Shown here one piece after another: positions 44,470-53,209 of a DNA stretch of 64,000 bases. The DNA comes from Anaerolineales bacterium (GTDB taxonomy: Bacteria; Chloroflexota; Anaerolineae; Anaerolineales; RBG-16-64-43): the NCBI GenBank assembly GCA_016928575.1, contig JAFGKK010000088.1:19808-83807 (forward strand), in the 5' to 3' direction. A program made the translations under genes and the position numbers. The notes beneath the pieces were generated by a model, which did no database searches, was not told where the DNA came from, and saw only the letters and a list, made by a program, of their open reading frames with translations. Within the stretch, counting starts at the first letter, position 1, and the number at the start of each line of letters is the position of its first letter.

Positions 44470-44967
44470 ATGGCCAAATCCAGTTTAATTGTCGGCGTTC
44501 TGACCTTTGTCTTGATTTTCGTCGGCGGATTGCTCTCCAGTGTTTGCTGCCTGGCGAGTCCTTTCCTGGCTTTGTTTCTGGGGCTCGCCGCAGGGTATCT
44601 GTGTGCGATGTTCGAGAAACCGGCCGACGCCGAAAAGGCGGCGGTGCGCGGGGCGATGGCCGGGGGGATCACCGGCGGGGTGGCGTTGGTCGCGCAGTTC
44701 ATCAGCCAGACGATCGTTCAATACATCCTATCCCAAAGCGGGAATTTGGTGGCCTGCATTCCCGGCTTTTGCACCGAAGGATCGGCGCCGGTGGATCTGA
44801 CGCACGCCATGCTCGCCGCGGTGTTCAATTCCTGCTTCTGGGGGCTGATCCTGCTGGCGCTGATGGCCGGATTCGGCGCGGCCGGCGCGGTGATCTGGAT
44901 CAAGCTGTCCGCCGGCCGCAAGCCGGATATCCTCGCCGGAGATTCCGGATCAGCGCCGTCCGCCTAG
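44470..44967 (+). CDS. Small membrane protein, paralog A
   Basis: 165 aa with four hydrophobic helices. Landmarks 'GVLTFVLIFVGGLLSSVCC', 'SPFLALFLGLAAGYLCAMF', 'PADAEKAAVRGAMAGGI', 'CFWGLILLALMAGFGAAGAVIW'. Gly/Ala-rich helix packing (glycine zipper-like). It is clearly paralogous to the next gene (45068-45553): same four-helix layout, same 'PLDAQKAA' / 'PADAEKAA' motif between helices 2 and 3. Function unknown. Confidence 0.75.
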   Translation: MAKSSLIVGVLTFVLIFVGGLLSSVCCLASPFLALFLGLAAGYLCAMFEKPADAEKAAVRGAMAGGITGGVALVAQFISQTIVQYILSQSGNLVACIPGFCTEGSAPVDLTHAMLAAVFNSCFWGLILLALMAGFGAAGAVIWIKLSAGRKPDILAGDSGSAPSA

Positions 44968-45067
44968 GGCGGGAAGGCGGATCCGTTAACCGCAATCCGG
45001 CGTTCCGGACGGCGTGCCTTCGTCCGCGATCGACAGGCGAAATGACGGAGTTGATGGAGGAGGATAA

Positions 45068-45553
45068 ATGTTTCGATCCGCTCTCATTGTTGGGGCGATT
45101 GCGTTTGTGTACCTGCTGGTGGCCAACGTCGCGATGGCGCTCTGCGCGCCGTTTCTCGCGATTCTTCTCGGATTTCTGGCCGGCGGGCTGGCCGCCATTT
45201 ACGACAAACCCTTGGACGCCCAAAAGGCGGCCGGGACGGGCGCGCTGGCGGGGTTGATCGCCGGGATCGGCGCGGTCGCCGGCAACACCGCCGGTTTGCT
45301 GATCCGGACGTTTGTCGTCTTCAGTCCGGAGACTTTCACCCAAAACATCACGGACCTCACCGGAGTCACCTACACCGAGGCCGAAGCCAACCTCTACTCG
45401 CTGTCGCCGGTTTGCTGCTGCGCGGTGACGGATTTCATCCTTATGGCCGGGATGGGGGCCTTGGGCGCCTACGCGTGGTTCCGCTACAAAGCCGGGAAGA
45501 AATCCGCCGGCGCCGGGCCGTCCGGAGCATCCGGTTTTTCCGGCGGTGCCTGA
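45068..45553 (+). CDS. Small membrane protein, paralog B
   Basis: 161 aa, tandem duplicate of the preceding gene. Helices at about 7-26, 30-50, 58-82, 115-140; 'CAPFLAILLGFLAGGLAAIYDKPLDAQKAA' style region (in part 'FLAGGLAAIYDKPLDAQKA'). The ribosome binding site is GGAGGAGG before the ATG. An inverted repeat follows 40 bases after the stop (45594-45621). Function unknown. Confidence 0.75.
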   Translation: MFRSALIVGAIAFVYLLVANVAMALCAPFLAILLGFLAGGLAAIYDKPLDAQKAAGTGALAGLIAGIGAVAGNTAGLLIRTFVVFSPETFTQNITDLTGVTYTEAEANLYSLSPVCCCAVTDFILMAGMGALGAYAWFRYKAGKKSAGAGPSGASGFSGGA

Positions 45554-45593
45554 TCGATTCGGATTCGGTTTTCTCGAAATGGGATGATCCCCG

Positions 45594-45621
45594 CCAGGGG
45601 CGGATGCATGTCCGCCCCTGG
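45594..45621 (+). terminator. Hairpin between the membrane paralogs and tlyA
   Basis: Perfect 11-bp inverted repeat: CCAGGGGCGGA (45594-45604), 6-base loop, TCCGCCCCTGG (45611-45621), 25 bases before the tlyA start. No T run follows. Confidence 0.4.
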
Positions 45622-45645
45622 GCATTTCCCGAGGCGGATTGAGCC

Positions 45646-46434
45646 GTGGGCGGACCGAAGAAGATCCGGTTGGATATCCTGCTCGTCGGGCGCGGTTTGG
45701 CCGGGACGAGGTCGCTCGCCCAGCGGCTGATCCTCGCCGGCCGGGTGCGGGTGGACGGGCAAACGTCGGCTCAGCCGGGGAAGCTCCTGCCGCCGGATGC
45801 GGACGTCGAACTCGAAGCGGCGCCGCCGTTCGTCTCCCGCGGCGGCGAAAAGCTGGCGGCCGCGCTGGATGCCTTCGGCATCAAGCCGCCCGGACGGGTG
45901 TGCGCAGACGCCGGCGCCTCGACCGGCGGATTTACCGATTGCCTGCTGCAGCGCGGCGCGGCGAAAGTATTCGCGATCGACGTGGGCAAGGGCATCTTGG
46001 ATTGGAAACTGCGCAACGATCCGCGGGTGGTGGTGATGGAAGACCGCAACGCGCGCTTCGTGGCATGCCTTCCGGAGCCGATCGACTTGCTGACCGCCGA
46101 CGTTTCGTTCATCTCCCTGAGGCTGCTGTTCCCGGTGTTCCGCGGCTGGATGAAGGATGTGTCCGAGGCGGTGGTCCTGATCAAGCCCCAATTCGAAGCC
46201 GGACGCGGCAAAGTTGGGAAGGGGGGCGTGGTGAAGGATCCGGCCGTTCACCGTGCGGTTCTGCTCGGGGTTCTGCGCGCGGCGGAGGATACAGGCTTCT
46301 CCGTTTCCGGCGTGATCCGGTCGCCGCTCAAAGGCCCCGCCGGCAATATCGAGTTCCTGGCGCATGCGAAGCGCGGCGTAATGCCCGCGGGCGAGGATGC
46401 CCTGCGATCCATGATCGATGCGGTCACCGGCTGA
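45646..46434 (+). CDS. tlyA: TlyA family rRNA 2'-O-methyltransferase
   Basis: 262 aa, start GTG at 45646. N-terminal S4 RNA-binding domain ('LDILLVGRGLAGTRSLAQRLI', 'GRVRVDGQ'), then the FtsJ-like methyltransferase domain: 'FVSRGGEKLAAALDAFGI', SAM motif 'CADAGASTGGFTDCLLQ', 'VFAIDVGKGILDWKL', 'ADVSFISLRLLFPVF', and 'IKPQFEAGRGKVGKGGV'. Known homologs methylate 16S/23S rRNA cytidines; older annotations call them hemolysin A. Lies between a membrane-protein pair and lepA. Confidence 0.93.
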   Translation: MGGPKKIRLDILLVGRGLAGTRSLAQRLILAGRVRVDGQTSAQPGKLLPPDADVELEAAPPFVSRGGEKLAAALDAFGIKPPGRVCADAGASTGGFTDCLLQRGAAKVFAIDVGKGILDWKLRNDPRVVVMEDRNARFVACLPEPIDLLTADVSFISLRLLFPVFRGWMKDVSEAVVLIKPQFEAGRGKVGKGGVVKDPAVHRAVLLGVLRAAEDTGFSVSGVIRSPLKGPAGNIEFLAHAKRGVMPAGEDALRSMIDAVTG

Positions 46435-46616
46435 CCTCTCCGGCCCCTCTTCACATCAAACCCCGTATTAAACCGATCGACCGACCCTTTGTCTTGATTT
46501 GGGGAGGGCGGAATCCGGTCGCAGACCCCCCAAATCGAAGAAAAAAAACCACCATCGGGTGGATTCCTGTCCTCGATATGGGGAGGGCAGGGAGGGGTTT
46601 TCGGGTATACTTACCC

Positions 46617-46644
46617 CGCGCTCCCGGGCGGTTGCGGGAGCGCG
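46617..46644 (+). promoter_or_regulatory. Hairpin immediately upstream of lepA start
   Basis: Perfect 10-bp stem CGCGCTCCCG (46617-46626) / CGGGAGCGCG (46635-46644) ending 7 bases before the lepA ATG. There is no Shine-Dalgarno sequence. A TATACT at 46606-46611 could be a -10 box. The hairpin might affect translation initiation; this is an inference. Confidence 0.45.
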
Positions 46645-46651
46645 CATAGCG

Positions 46652-48457
46652 ATGGACACCTCCCATATCCGCAACTTCTGCATAATCGCCCACGTCGACC
46701 ACGGCAAATCCACGCTGGCCGACCGGATGCTGCAGCTCACCGGGACCATTTCCGACCGCCAGATGACCGAGCAGGTCCTGGACAGCATGGACCTGGAGCG
46801 CGAGCGCGGGGTGACGATCAAAGCCTCGGCGGTGCGCATGAGCTACACCGCCGCGGACGGCGCCGCCTACGAGCTGAACCTGATCGACACCCCCGGGCAC
46901 GTCGACTTCGCCTACGAGGTAAGCCGGGCGCTGGCCGCCTGCGAGGGCGCGCTGCTGGTGGTCGACGCCACCCAGGGGATCGAAGCCCAAACGCTGGCCA
47001 ACCTCTACCTGGCTCTGGAAGCCGACCTGGAAGTGATCCCGGTGGTGAACAAGGTGGATTTGGCGTCGGCCCGGACCGAGGAGGTCAGCCGCGAGGTGGC
47101 TTCCCTGCTCGGCGGCAGCCCGGCGGACGTGATCGCGATCTCGGCCAAGACCGGCCTCAACGTCGATGCGGTCCTGGAGGCGATCGTCCGCAAAATCCCC
47201 GCCCCCGCCGGATCGGTGGAAGCGCCGGCGCGCGGGCTGATCTTCGATTCGCACTACGATTCCTACCGCGGGGTGGTGGCCTACCTGCGGGTGCGCGAAG
47301 GCGTCCTGCGCATGTCGGATGCGCTCAAGGTGATGTCGACCAGGGCCGGGTTCGACCCGATCGAAATCGGGATCTTCACCCCGGACATGCGCCCGACCGG
47401 CGAACTCTCCGCCGGAGAGGTGGGCTACATCGCCACCGGGTTGAAAAGCATCCGCGAGTGCCGGGTGGGCGATACGATCACCGGCGCGGACAAGAGCGCC
47501 GCCGAACCCCTGCCGGGCTACCGCCGGATCAAGCCGATGGTCTTCGCCGGCTTTTACCCGGTGGAGGGCGAGGATTACCCCGACCTCAAGGACGCGCTGG
47601 AAAAACTCCAGCTCAACGACGCTTCGCTGGTCTACGAACCGGAGACCTCGCAGGCGCTCAATTTCGGATTCCGCTGCGGGTTCCTCGGCCTGTTCCACAT
47701 GGACATCATCCAGGAGCGGCTGGAGCGCGAATACGGCCTGGACGTGATCGCCACCGCGCCCTCGGTGGAATACGAGGTGGTCCTGCTCGACGGAACGGTC
47801 CGGAAGGTGGATTCGCCCGCCGCCCTGCCGCCGGAGGACCAGATCGCCGAGGTGCGCGAACCCTGGATGGAAGTGCAGGTCTTCGCCCCGGATGCCTACT
47901 ACGGAACGGCGATGGATCTGGTGACCAAGCGCCGCGGCGTGTTCCGCGAACAGGCGCTGACCGCCCCCGGCCGGATCCAGCTGACCTTCGAGCTCCCGCT
48001 TTCGGAATTGATCGTGGATTTCTACGACCGGTTGAAATCCCGCACCCGCGGGTACGCCTCGCTGGACTACCGCTTTCTCGAGTACCGCCCCGAGGATCTG
48101 GTGCGGCTCGACATCCACCTGAACGAGGAGCCGGTGGACGCGCTGGCGACGATCGTACACCGCGACGCCGCCTACCACCGCGGCCAGGCGCTGGTGACGA
48201 GGCTGAAAGAAGTCATTCCGCGCCAGCAGTTCGTGGTCCCGGTCCAGGCGGTGGCGGGCGGGCGGGTGATTTCGCGCGCCAACGTCAAAGCCGTGCGCAA
48301 GGACGTGCTCGCCAAATGCTACGGCGGGGATATCACCCGCAAGCGCAAACTGCTGGAAAAACAAAAGCGCGGAAAGAAGCGGATGAAAATGGTGGGCAGT
48401 GTGGAGGTGCCGCAGGAGGCATTCCTGGCGGTGCTCGGGATGGGAAGCGAGGAATGA
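46652..48457 (+). CDS. lepA: Elongation factor 4 (LepA)
   Basis: 601-aa ribosome-associated GTPase that back-translocates or releases stalled ribosomes. GTPase motifs: G1 'AHVDHGKST', G2 'RGVTIKASA', G3 'DTPGHVDF', G4 'NKVD', G5 'SAKTG'. Then domain II ('[20 protein letters not shown]'), the EF-G-like domains ('[19 protein letters not shown]') and the LepA-specific C-terminus ('[20 protein letters not shown]'). ATG at 46652 fits the usual start; the upstream open frame is not conserved. A hairpin covers the region before the start. The stop overlaps the next gene (ATGA). Confidence 0.97.
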   Translation: MDTSHIRNFCIIAHVDHGKSTLADRMLQLTGTISDRQMTEQVLDSMDLERERGVTIKASAVRMSYTAADGAAYELNLIDTPGHVDFAYEVSRALAACEGALLVVDATQGIEAQTLANLYLALEADLEVIPVVNKVDLASARTEEVSREVASLLGGSPADVIAISAKTGLNVDAVLEAIVRKIPAPAGSVEAPARGLIFDSHYDSYRGVVAYLRVREGVLRMSDALKVMSTRAGFDPIEIGIFTPDMRPTGELSAGEVGYIATGLKSIRECRVGDTITGADKSAAEPLPGYRRIKPMVFAGFYPVEGEDYPDLKDALEKLQLNDASLVYEPETSQALNFGFRCGFLGLFHMDIIQERLEREYGLDVIATAPSVEYEVVLLDGTVRKVDSPAALPPEDQIAEVREPWMEVQVFAPDAYYGTAMDLVTKRRGVFREQALTAPGRIQLTFELPLSELIVDFYDRLKSRTRGYASLDYRFLEYRPEDLVRLDIHLNEEPVDALATIVHRDAAYHRGQALVTRLKEVIPRQQFVVPVQAVAGGRVISRANVKAVRKDVLAKCYGGDITRKRKLLEKQKRGKKRMKMVGSVEVPQEAFLAVLGMGSEE

Positions 48458-49458
48458 ATCCGGCCGACAGGCGGCGCCGGTGGTTGCGGTTTCTGCCCGG
48501 CCTATTGGTCAGCGTCCTGGCCGTGGCGGCGCTGGCCCTGGCGGTGGATTGGAGCAAGACCGTCGACGCCTGGCGCCAGGCGCAGCTGTGGGTGCTCGCG
48601 CCGGCGATGGCACTCGCCGCCGGCGCCATGCTCACCCGCGCCGCGGCCTGGCGTTGCCTGATGGGGGACGCGGTCCCGCTCGGCCGCTGCTTCTGGGTCC
48701 TGAACATCAGCTACCTGATGAACGGAATCCTCGGATTCCGGATCGGCGACGTGATCCGCCCGTACCTGATCAGCCGCGGCCGCGACGGCGCGCCGGCGAA
48801 GGTGACGGCCGGTGCGGCGCTCTCGGCTGTCGCACTCGAGCGCAGCTTCGACCTGGCCTTCACCTGCGTGCTGGTGCTCTGCATTTTTCCGTGGATCGCC
48901 GGGATGGAGTGGGGCGGCGCGGTCCTGCTCAGCGCGGCGGGGATGGCGGCGGCGGTCTTTGGTGGCTTGTTCCTGCTTGCCTCCTCCCGGAGCCGCTTGA
49001 CCGCGCTTGCCGCGCGGGCGGCGGAGCGGTTCCCGCGGATCCGGCCGCTGCTGGAACCGCTGGATCATTTCCTCATCGGGCTGGCCGAGATCCGCAACCT
49101 GCGCCGTTCGGTTCCGGCGTTTCTGTGGATCATCCTCACGATGGTCCTGTGGGGGGCGGTATACTGGGTCGTCCTGAGGGGCTTCTTCCCGGACGCCTCG
49201 GTGTTTTGGGGGTTGCTCTCGCTGATCGGGGGGCTGATCGGCGTGGCGCTGCCGTCTTCGCCGAGTTCGCTGGGCGTGTTCGAAGGCTCGGTGACGGTCG
49301 TATTGACGATGAGCGGGCTGGCGCGCGATACGGCGGTCGCCTATGCGATCGCCGTTCACATGCTCAACATTGCCTGGCTCAGCGCGCTGGGCGCGCTGGG
49401 ATTGATCGTCGAGAGGCAGTCGCTGGGATCCATTTTGGCGGCCGCCAAGACGGGATAA
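48454..49458 (+). CDS. AglD/lysylphosphatidylglycerol-synthase-type membrane protein
   Basis: 334 aa with 7-8 hydrophobic helices. N-terminal '[20 protein letters not shown]', then '[23 protein letters not shown]', the hallmark of the LPG-synthase transmembrane family (PF03706), and C-terminal '[19 protein letters not shown]'. Family members include the membrane half of bacterial MprF and archaeal AglD, which takes part in dolichol-linked glycan assembly. There is no synthase domain here. Start is coupled to lepA (ATGA). It heads a run of glycosyltransferase-like genes, so a role in lipid-linked glycan transfer is plausible. Confidence 0.8.
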   Translation: MNPADRRRRWLRFLPGLLVSVLAVAALALAVDWSKTVDAWRQAQLWVLAPAMALAAGAMLTRAAAWRCLMGDAVPLGRCFWVLNISYLMNGILGFRIGDVIRPYLISRGRDGAPAKVTAGAALSAVALERSFDLAFTCVLVLCIFPWIAGMEWGGAVLLSAAGMAAAVFGGLFLLASSRSRLTALAARAAERFPRIRPLLEPLDHFLIGLAEIRNLRRSVPAFLWIILTMVLWGAVYWVVLRGFFPDASVFWGLLSLIGGLIGVALPSSPSSLGVFEGSVTVVLTMSGLARDTAVAYAIAVHMLNIAWLSALGALGLIVERQSLGSILAAAKTG

Positions 49459-49536
49459 TCCTCGCCCCTCATCCCCTCGCTCCCCTTCTCCCAGCTTATG
49501 CTGGGAGAAGGGGAGCGAGGGGATGAGGGGCGAGGA
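49459..49536. repeat. 37-bp-arm perfect palindrome, copy 2
   Basis: Arms of 37 bases (49459-49495 and 49500-49536) pair perfectly around a 4-base loop TTAT. Starts immediately after the stop codon of the AglD-like gene and ends 10 bases before the next ATG, so the gap is almost wholly this palindrome. It shares the GGGAGAAGG core with the copy at 43422-43513 and may form a transcript hairpin or cruciform. Confidence 0.9.
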
Positions 49537-49546
49537 AGGGAAACCC

Positions 49547-50707
49547 ATGCGCATTCTGATCGCCCTGACGTATTACCGCCCGCACGTCTCGGGCCTGACC
49601 ATCTACGCCGAGCGGCTGGGCCGCGCGCTCGTCCGGCGCGGGCACCGGGTGACGGTCCTCACCTCGCGCTTCGACCGCTCGCTGCCGGCGAACGAGGAGG
49701 TCGACGGACTGCGGATCGTCCGTCCGTGGGTCGCCTTCCGCGTCAGCAAAGGGGTGATCATGCCGACTTTCGGCCACTGGGCCAACCGCCTGGCGCTCGC
49801 CCACGACGCGCTTTCCATCCACCTGCCCCAGTTCGACGCCCCGGGAATAGCGCTGCGCGGGCGCCTGCTGAAAAAGCCCGTCGTCCTCACCTACCATTCG
49901 GATCTCAGCCTGCCGCCGACGCTCTTCAACCGCGTGGCGAACCAGGTGATCAACGCCGCCAACGAGGCGGCCGCCGGCCTGGCGGATAGGATCGTCGCCT
50001 ACACCCGGGATTTCGCGGAGCACTCGCCGTTCCTCTCGCGCTACCTGCCCAAGATCCAGGTCATCCCGCCGCCGGTCGAAATCGGCCGCGCGGGCGAGGC
50101 GGAGGTGCAAGCCTTCCGCGCCAAGCATAACCTGGAGGGGCGCAAGGTGGTCGGCATGGCCGCGCGCCTCGCCGCGGAAAAGGGGGTCGAATACCTGCTC
50201 GAGGCCGCTCCGACGATTCTGGAAAAATATCCCGGCACCCGTTTCCTCTTCGCCGGCCAATGCGAACACGTGCTCGGCGAGCAGGCCTACGAGCGCAAGA
50301 TCGCGCCGCTGCTCACCGCGCTCGGCGGGCGGTGGACCTTTCTGGGAGTGCTGCAGCCCGACGCGATGGCGGCCTTCTTTAAATCCTGCGACGTGACGGT
50401 GCTCCCGAGCATCAACAGCACCGAAACGTTCGGGCTGGTCCAGATCGAATCGATGATCTGCGGCACGCCGGTGGTCGCCGCCGGATTGCCGGGAGTGCGC
50501 GAACCTGTGCGGATCACCGGGATGGGCAAGGTCGTCCCGCCGCGCGATCCGGCCCGCCTGGCTGAGGCGGTCCTCGAGGTGATCGGCGGCCGTTCGCGGT
50601 TTGTCCAACCTCCAGGTAAAATCGCGGCTATGTTCTCCCCCGATGCCACCGCCGCGCGCTACGAGGCGCTGTTCGAGGAAATCGCAAAGGGGAAAGGCCG
50701 AACGTGA
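49547..50707 (+). CDS. Glycosyltransferase family 4
   Basis: 386-aa GT-B glycosyltransferase. Begins 'RILIALTYYRPHVSGLTIYAERL', acceptor-side 'HLPQFDAPGI', donor-side 'VVGMAARLAAEKGVEYLLEAA', 'FLFAGQCEH', and the E-x7-E region 'FGLVQIESMICGTPVVAAGLPG'. ATG at 49547 is chosen over 49523, which lies in the palindrome. Followed by GT-C-type membrane proteins. Probably adds a sugar to a lipid-linked acceptor. Confidence 0.9.
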   Translation: MRILIALTYYRPHVSGLTIYAERLGRALVRRGHRVTVLTSRFDRSLPANEEVDGLRIVRPWVAFRVSKGVIMPTFGHWANRLALAHDALSIHLPQFDAPGIALRGRLLKKPVVLTYHSDLSLPPTLFNRVANQVINAANEAAAGLADRIVAYTRDFAEHSPFLSRYLPKIQVIPPPVEIGRAGEAEVQAFRAKHNLEGRKVVGMAARLAAEKGVEYLLEAAPTILEKYPGTRFLFAGQCEHVLGEQAYERKIAPLLTALGGRWTFLGVLQPDAMAAFFKSCDVTVLPSINSTETFGLVQIESMICGTPVVAAGLPGVREPVRITGMGKVVPPRDPARLAEAVLEVIGGRSRFVQPPGKIAAMFSPDATAARYEALFEEIAKGKGRT

Positions 50708-50754
50708 CGGAATGGATTTGAGATTGCCCCTGATTCCCTTCCCCATCCTTATCC

Positions 50755-50822
50755 CCCGCACCCCTACCCCTTCTCCCGGCATATGTCTGGAGATGGGGAA
50801 GGAGCCGGGGGTAGGGGATGAG
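50755..50822. repeat. Imperfect palindrome, copy 3
   Basis: Arms CCCCTACCCC (50761-50770) and GGGGTAGGGG (50808-50817) flank an imperfect inner stem. Situated between the GT4 gene and the next gene; resembles the palindromes at 49459-49536 and 58575-58615 in position and composition. Confidence 0.6.
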
Positions 50823-50845
50823 GTAGAGCGGAGGGTTTTTCCGCA

Positions 50846-53188
50846 ATGACCGAATCCGATCTCACCCTGTGGGAATGGCTGGCCCGCAAATGGAACACGC
50901 CGCGCTGGAGGAAGGCGGTCCGGCTGATCGCGGCGGGGCTGTCGGCGGCGGCGGGAATTGCCTGCGCCGTCACCGATGCCGGCAGCGGCAACTGGCTTCC
51001 GCTGCTGGCCGGAGCGGCGGTCTTCCTGATCCTCGGCTTGCGGATCGAGGTGCCTGAGGAGCCTCTGCCCGTCATCCCGGACGGATTCGAACAGCCGCCA
51101 AAGGCCGTTGCGGAGCCGGAGGCGCCGGAGGCGGGCGAAATCCGCCCGGCCGGGAAGGGCGGGCTGCCGGTCCTCCGCCTGCCGTTGGCGGTTGCGGCCG
51201 CCTTCCTGGCCCAATGGATCATGGATTTCCGCCCGATCTACACCCCCCATGCCCGCACCGCCGGCTTGTTTCTTTACCTCCTGGCGTTCGGAATCCTGAG
51301 TTGGGCCCTCGCGTCCGGCGATGCGGTCTTTCCGGTGGCATCGACGTCCGGCGAGGGCAAGGGATTCAAAATTACCCTGCCGCGGGCCGCGATGCTGATG
51401 TTCGCCGTGTTCTTCGGCGTGCTGGTCTACATGGGCTCGAGCGATGGGATGTTCCGTCCGCTGGCTCTCCTGACCCTCGCCGTTGCGCTGGTCTATTGGT
51501 GGATCGCCCTGGCGGAATATTCGGGCGGAATGGGTGAGGCGCTGATCGCCGCCTTCCGCTCGGCGGCCGGGCGGATCCGCGGCTTCGGCGCCGGCCTGCT
51601 TGGGGGAATCACCCTTTCCCCGTGGAGTCTGCTGGTGGCGGCGTGCTTCGCGGCGCTGGTGGTAATCCGCACGGTCGACCTGGCCGCGACCCCGCCGGAG
51701 ATGACCAGCGACCACATTGAAAAACTGGTCAACGTGGACGATATTCTGCAAGGGAACTTCTACATCTTCTTCGCCAACAACGGCGGCCGCGAAGCCCTCG
51801 AGTTCTACCTGGTGGCGCTCGTCTCGCAGATCTTCGGAACCGGATTGTCGTTCCTTTCGCTGAAGATCGTCTCCGTCGCGGCGGGTATTCTCACGTTGCC
51901 GTTCCTCTACCTCCTCGGCCGGGAGATCGCCGACCGGCGGGTCGGACTGCTGGCGATGGTCCTGGGCGGCATAGGTTATTGGCCGGACATGATCAGCCGG
52001 ATCGGCCTGCGGCTGCCGCTGGCGATGCTGTTTTCCGCCGCCGCGCTGTATTTTTATTTCCGGGCGCTCCGCCGCCGGCGCTGGAACGATTTTCTCTGGA
52101 CCGGCGTCGTCCTCGGGATCGGGATGTACGGCTATACGCCGATCCGGATCGTGCCCCTGGCGCTGGCGGCGGTGACTCTGCTGTTCCTCCTCCACCCCTC
52201 CTCGAAAGGCTCCCGCGGATGGGGTGCGGCGGGATTTGCGATGATGATGGCGACGACGGTCTTGCTGTTCGTGCCGTTCCTGCGCTACGCCGCGGAGTTC
52301 CCGGAGGATTTCTGGCTGCGGACGTTGACCCGGATCGTGGGGGGCGGCGACCTCCCGGCGGAGGATCCCGTGAAAACCTTCCTGCTGAATGTCGGCAACG
52401 CCATGCTGATGTTCAGCTGGAACGACGGCGTGGGTTGGTTCAATTGCGTCCCGCTCCGCCCGGCCTTGGACGTGGTCACCGGCGGCATGTTCCATCTGGG
52501 ATTCTTCGGGGTCATCGTGCACGCCTTCAAGAAGCGGACCTGGGAAGCGATTTCGCTCCCGGTCCTGATCCCCATCCTGTTGCTGCCGAGCATCCTGGCG
52601 CTGGCGATCCCGAACGAGAATCCGTCCCTGGCGCGGGCCATCGCCGCCGTACCGGCGGTCTTCCTGCTTCCGGCGCTGGCGTTCGTCCTGCTGATCGATT
52701 TTATGCGGGCGCGTCTGCCCGGCCGGTACGGCGCGTGGGCCGCGGCGGGGCTCACGGCCGCGCTGGTGATTGCGGGCGCCGTCCAGAATTTCGACCTTAC
52801 CCAGCGCCAATATCCGGCCACCTACCGCCTGAATTCCGAAAATGCGTCCGAACTCGGAGAGTTCATGCGCCAATTCGCCGCCACCATCGGCGCCCCGGAG
52901 GATGCCTACTTCATCCCCTACCCGTATTGGGTCGACGACCGGATCGTCAACATCGCCGCCGGATTCCCGATCAACTCGGTGCATTACGTCTTCCCGGAGC
53001 AGATCCCCGATTTCGAGTTCAGCGGGCGGCCGACGCTGTTCCTGTTGCTCGCCGAGGACGCCGAGAGCCTGGAAGCCTTGAAGCAGAGATTCCCGGACGG
53101 ATACTACGCCGTGGTGGCTTCGCAATTCCCCAACAACGATTTCATCTATTTCATCGTGCCCGGAACGCCGAACACGGGAAACCCCTGA
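50846..53188 (+). CDS. GT39-like (PMT_2) membrane glycosyltransferase
   Basis: 780 aa with about 12 hydrophobic helices. After a cytoplasmic N-terminus of 30 residues and a set of helices come a large loop with 'KLVNVDDILQGNFYIFFANNGG', a region that has the acidic catalytic loop of GT-C enzymes (Asp-Asp), then 'FLSLKIVSVAAGILTLPFLYL', 'LGREIADRRVGLLAM', 'GMYGYTPIRIVPLALAA'. The C-terminal 250 residues are outside the helices. This is the layout of dolichyl/polyprenyl-phosphate-sugar glycosyltransferases of the GT39 type. The acceptor is unknown. It precedes the 1779-aa fusion gene by 21 bases. Confidence 0.75.
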   Translation: MTESDLTLWEWLARKWNTPRWRKAVRLIAAGLSAAAGIACAVTDAGSGNWLPLLAGAAVFLILGLRIEVPEEPLPVIPDGFEQPPKAVAEPEAPEAGEIRPAGKGGLPVLRLPLAVAAAFLAQWIMDFRPIYTPHARTAGLFLYLLAFGILSWALASGDAVFPVASTSGEGKGFKITLPRAAMLMFAVFFGVLVYMGSSDGMFRPLALLTLAVALVYWWIALAEYSGGMGEALIAAFRSAAGRIRGFGAGLLGGITLSPWSLLVAACFAALVVIRTVDLAATPPEMTSDHIEKLVNVDDILQGNFYIFFANNGGREALEFYLVALVSQIFGTGLSFLSLKIVSVAAGILTLPFLYLLGREIADRRVGLLAMVLGGIGYWPDMISRIGLRLPLAMLFSAAALYFYFRALRRRRWNDFLWTGVVLGIGMYGYTPIRIVPLALAAVTLLFLLHPSSKGSRGWGAAGFAMMMATTVLLFVPFLRYAAEFPEDFWLRTLTRIVGGGDLPAEDPVKTFLLNVGNAMLMFSWNDGVGWFNCVPLRPALDVVTGGMFHLGFFGVIVHAFKKRTWEAISLPVLIPILLLPSILALAIPNENPSLARAIAAVPAVFLLPALAFVLLIDFMRARLPGRYGAWAAAGLTAALVIAGAVQNFDLTQRQYPATYRLNSENASELGEFMRQFAATIGAPEDAYFIPYPYWVDDRIVNIAAGFPINSVHYVFPEQIPDFEFSGRPTLFLLLAEDAESLEALKQRFPDGYYAVVASQFPNNDFIYFIVPGTPNTGNP

Positions 53189-53209
53189 GCGCGGACAAGG
53201 AATCGAAGC

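Noticed and set aside
46499..46651. 51-residue extension of LepA
   Set aside because: LepA homologs start at 'MDTSHIRNF'; the extension covers a hairpin.
46451..48364. 637-aa minus-strand ORF opposite lepA
   Set aside because: Antisense shadow of a conserved gene; no motif.
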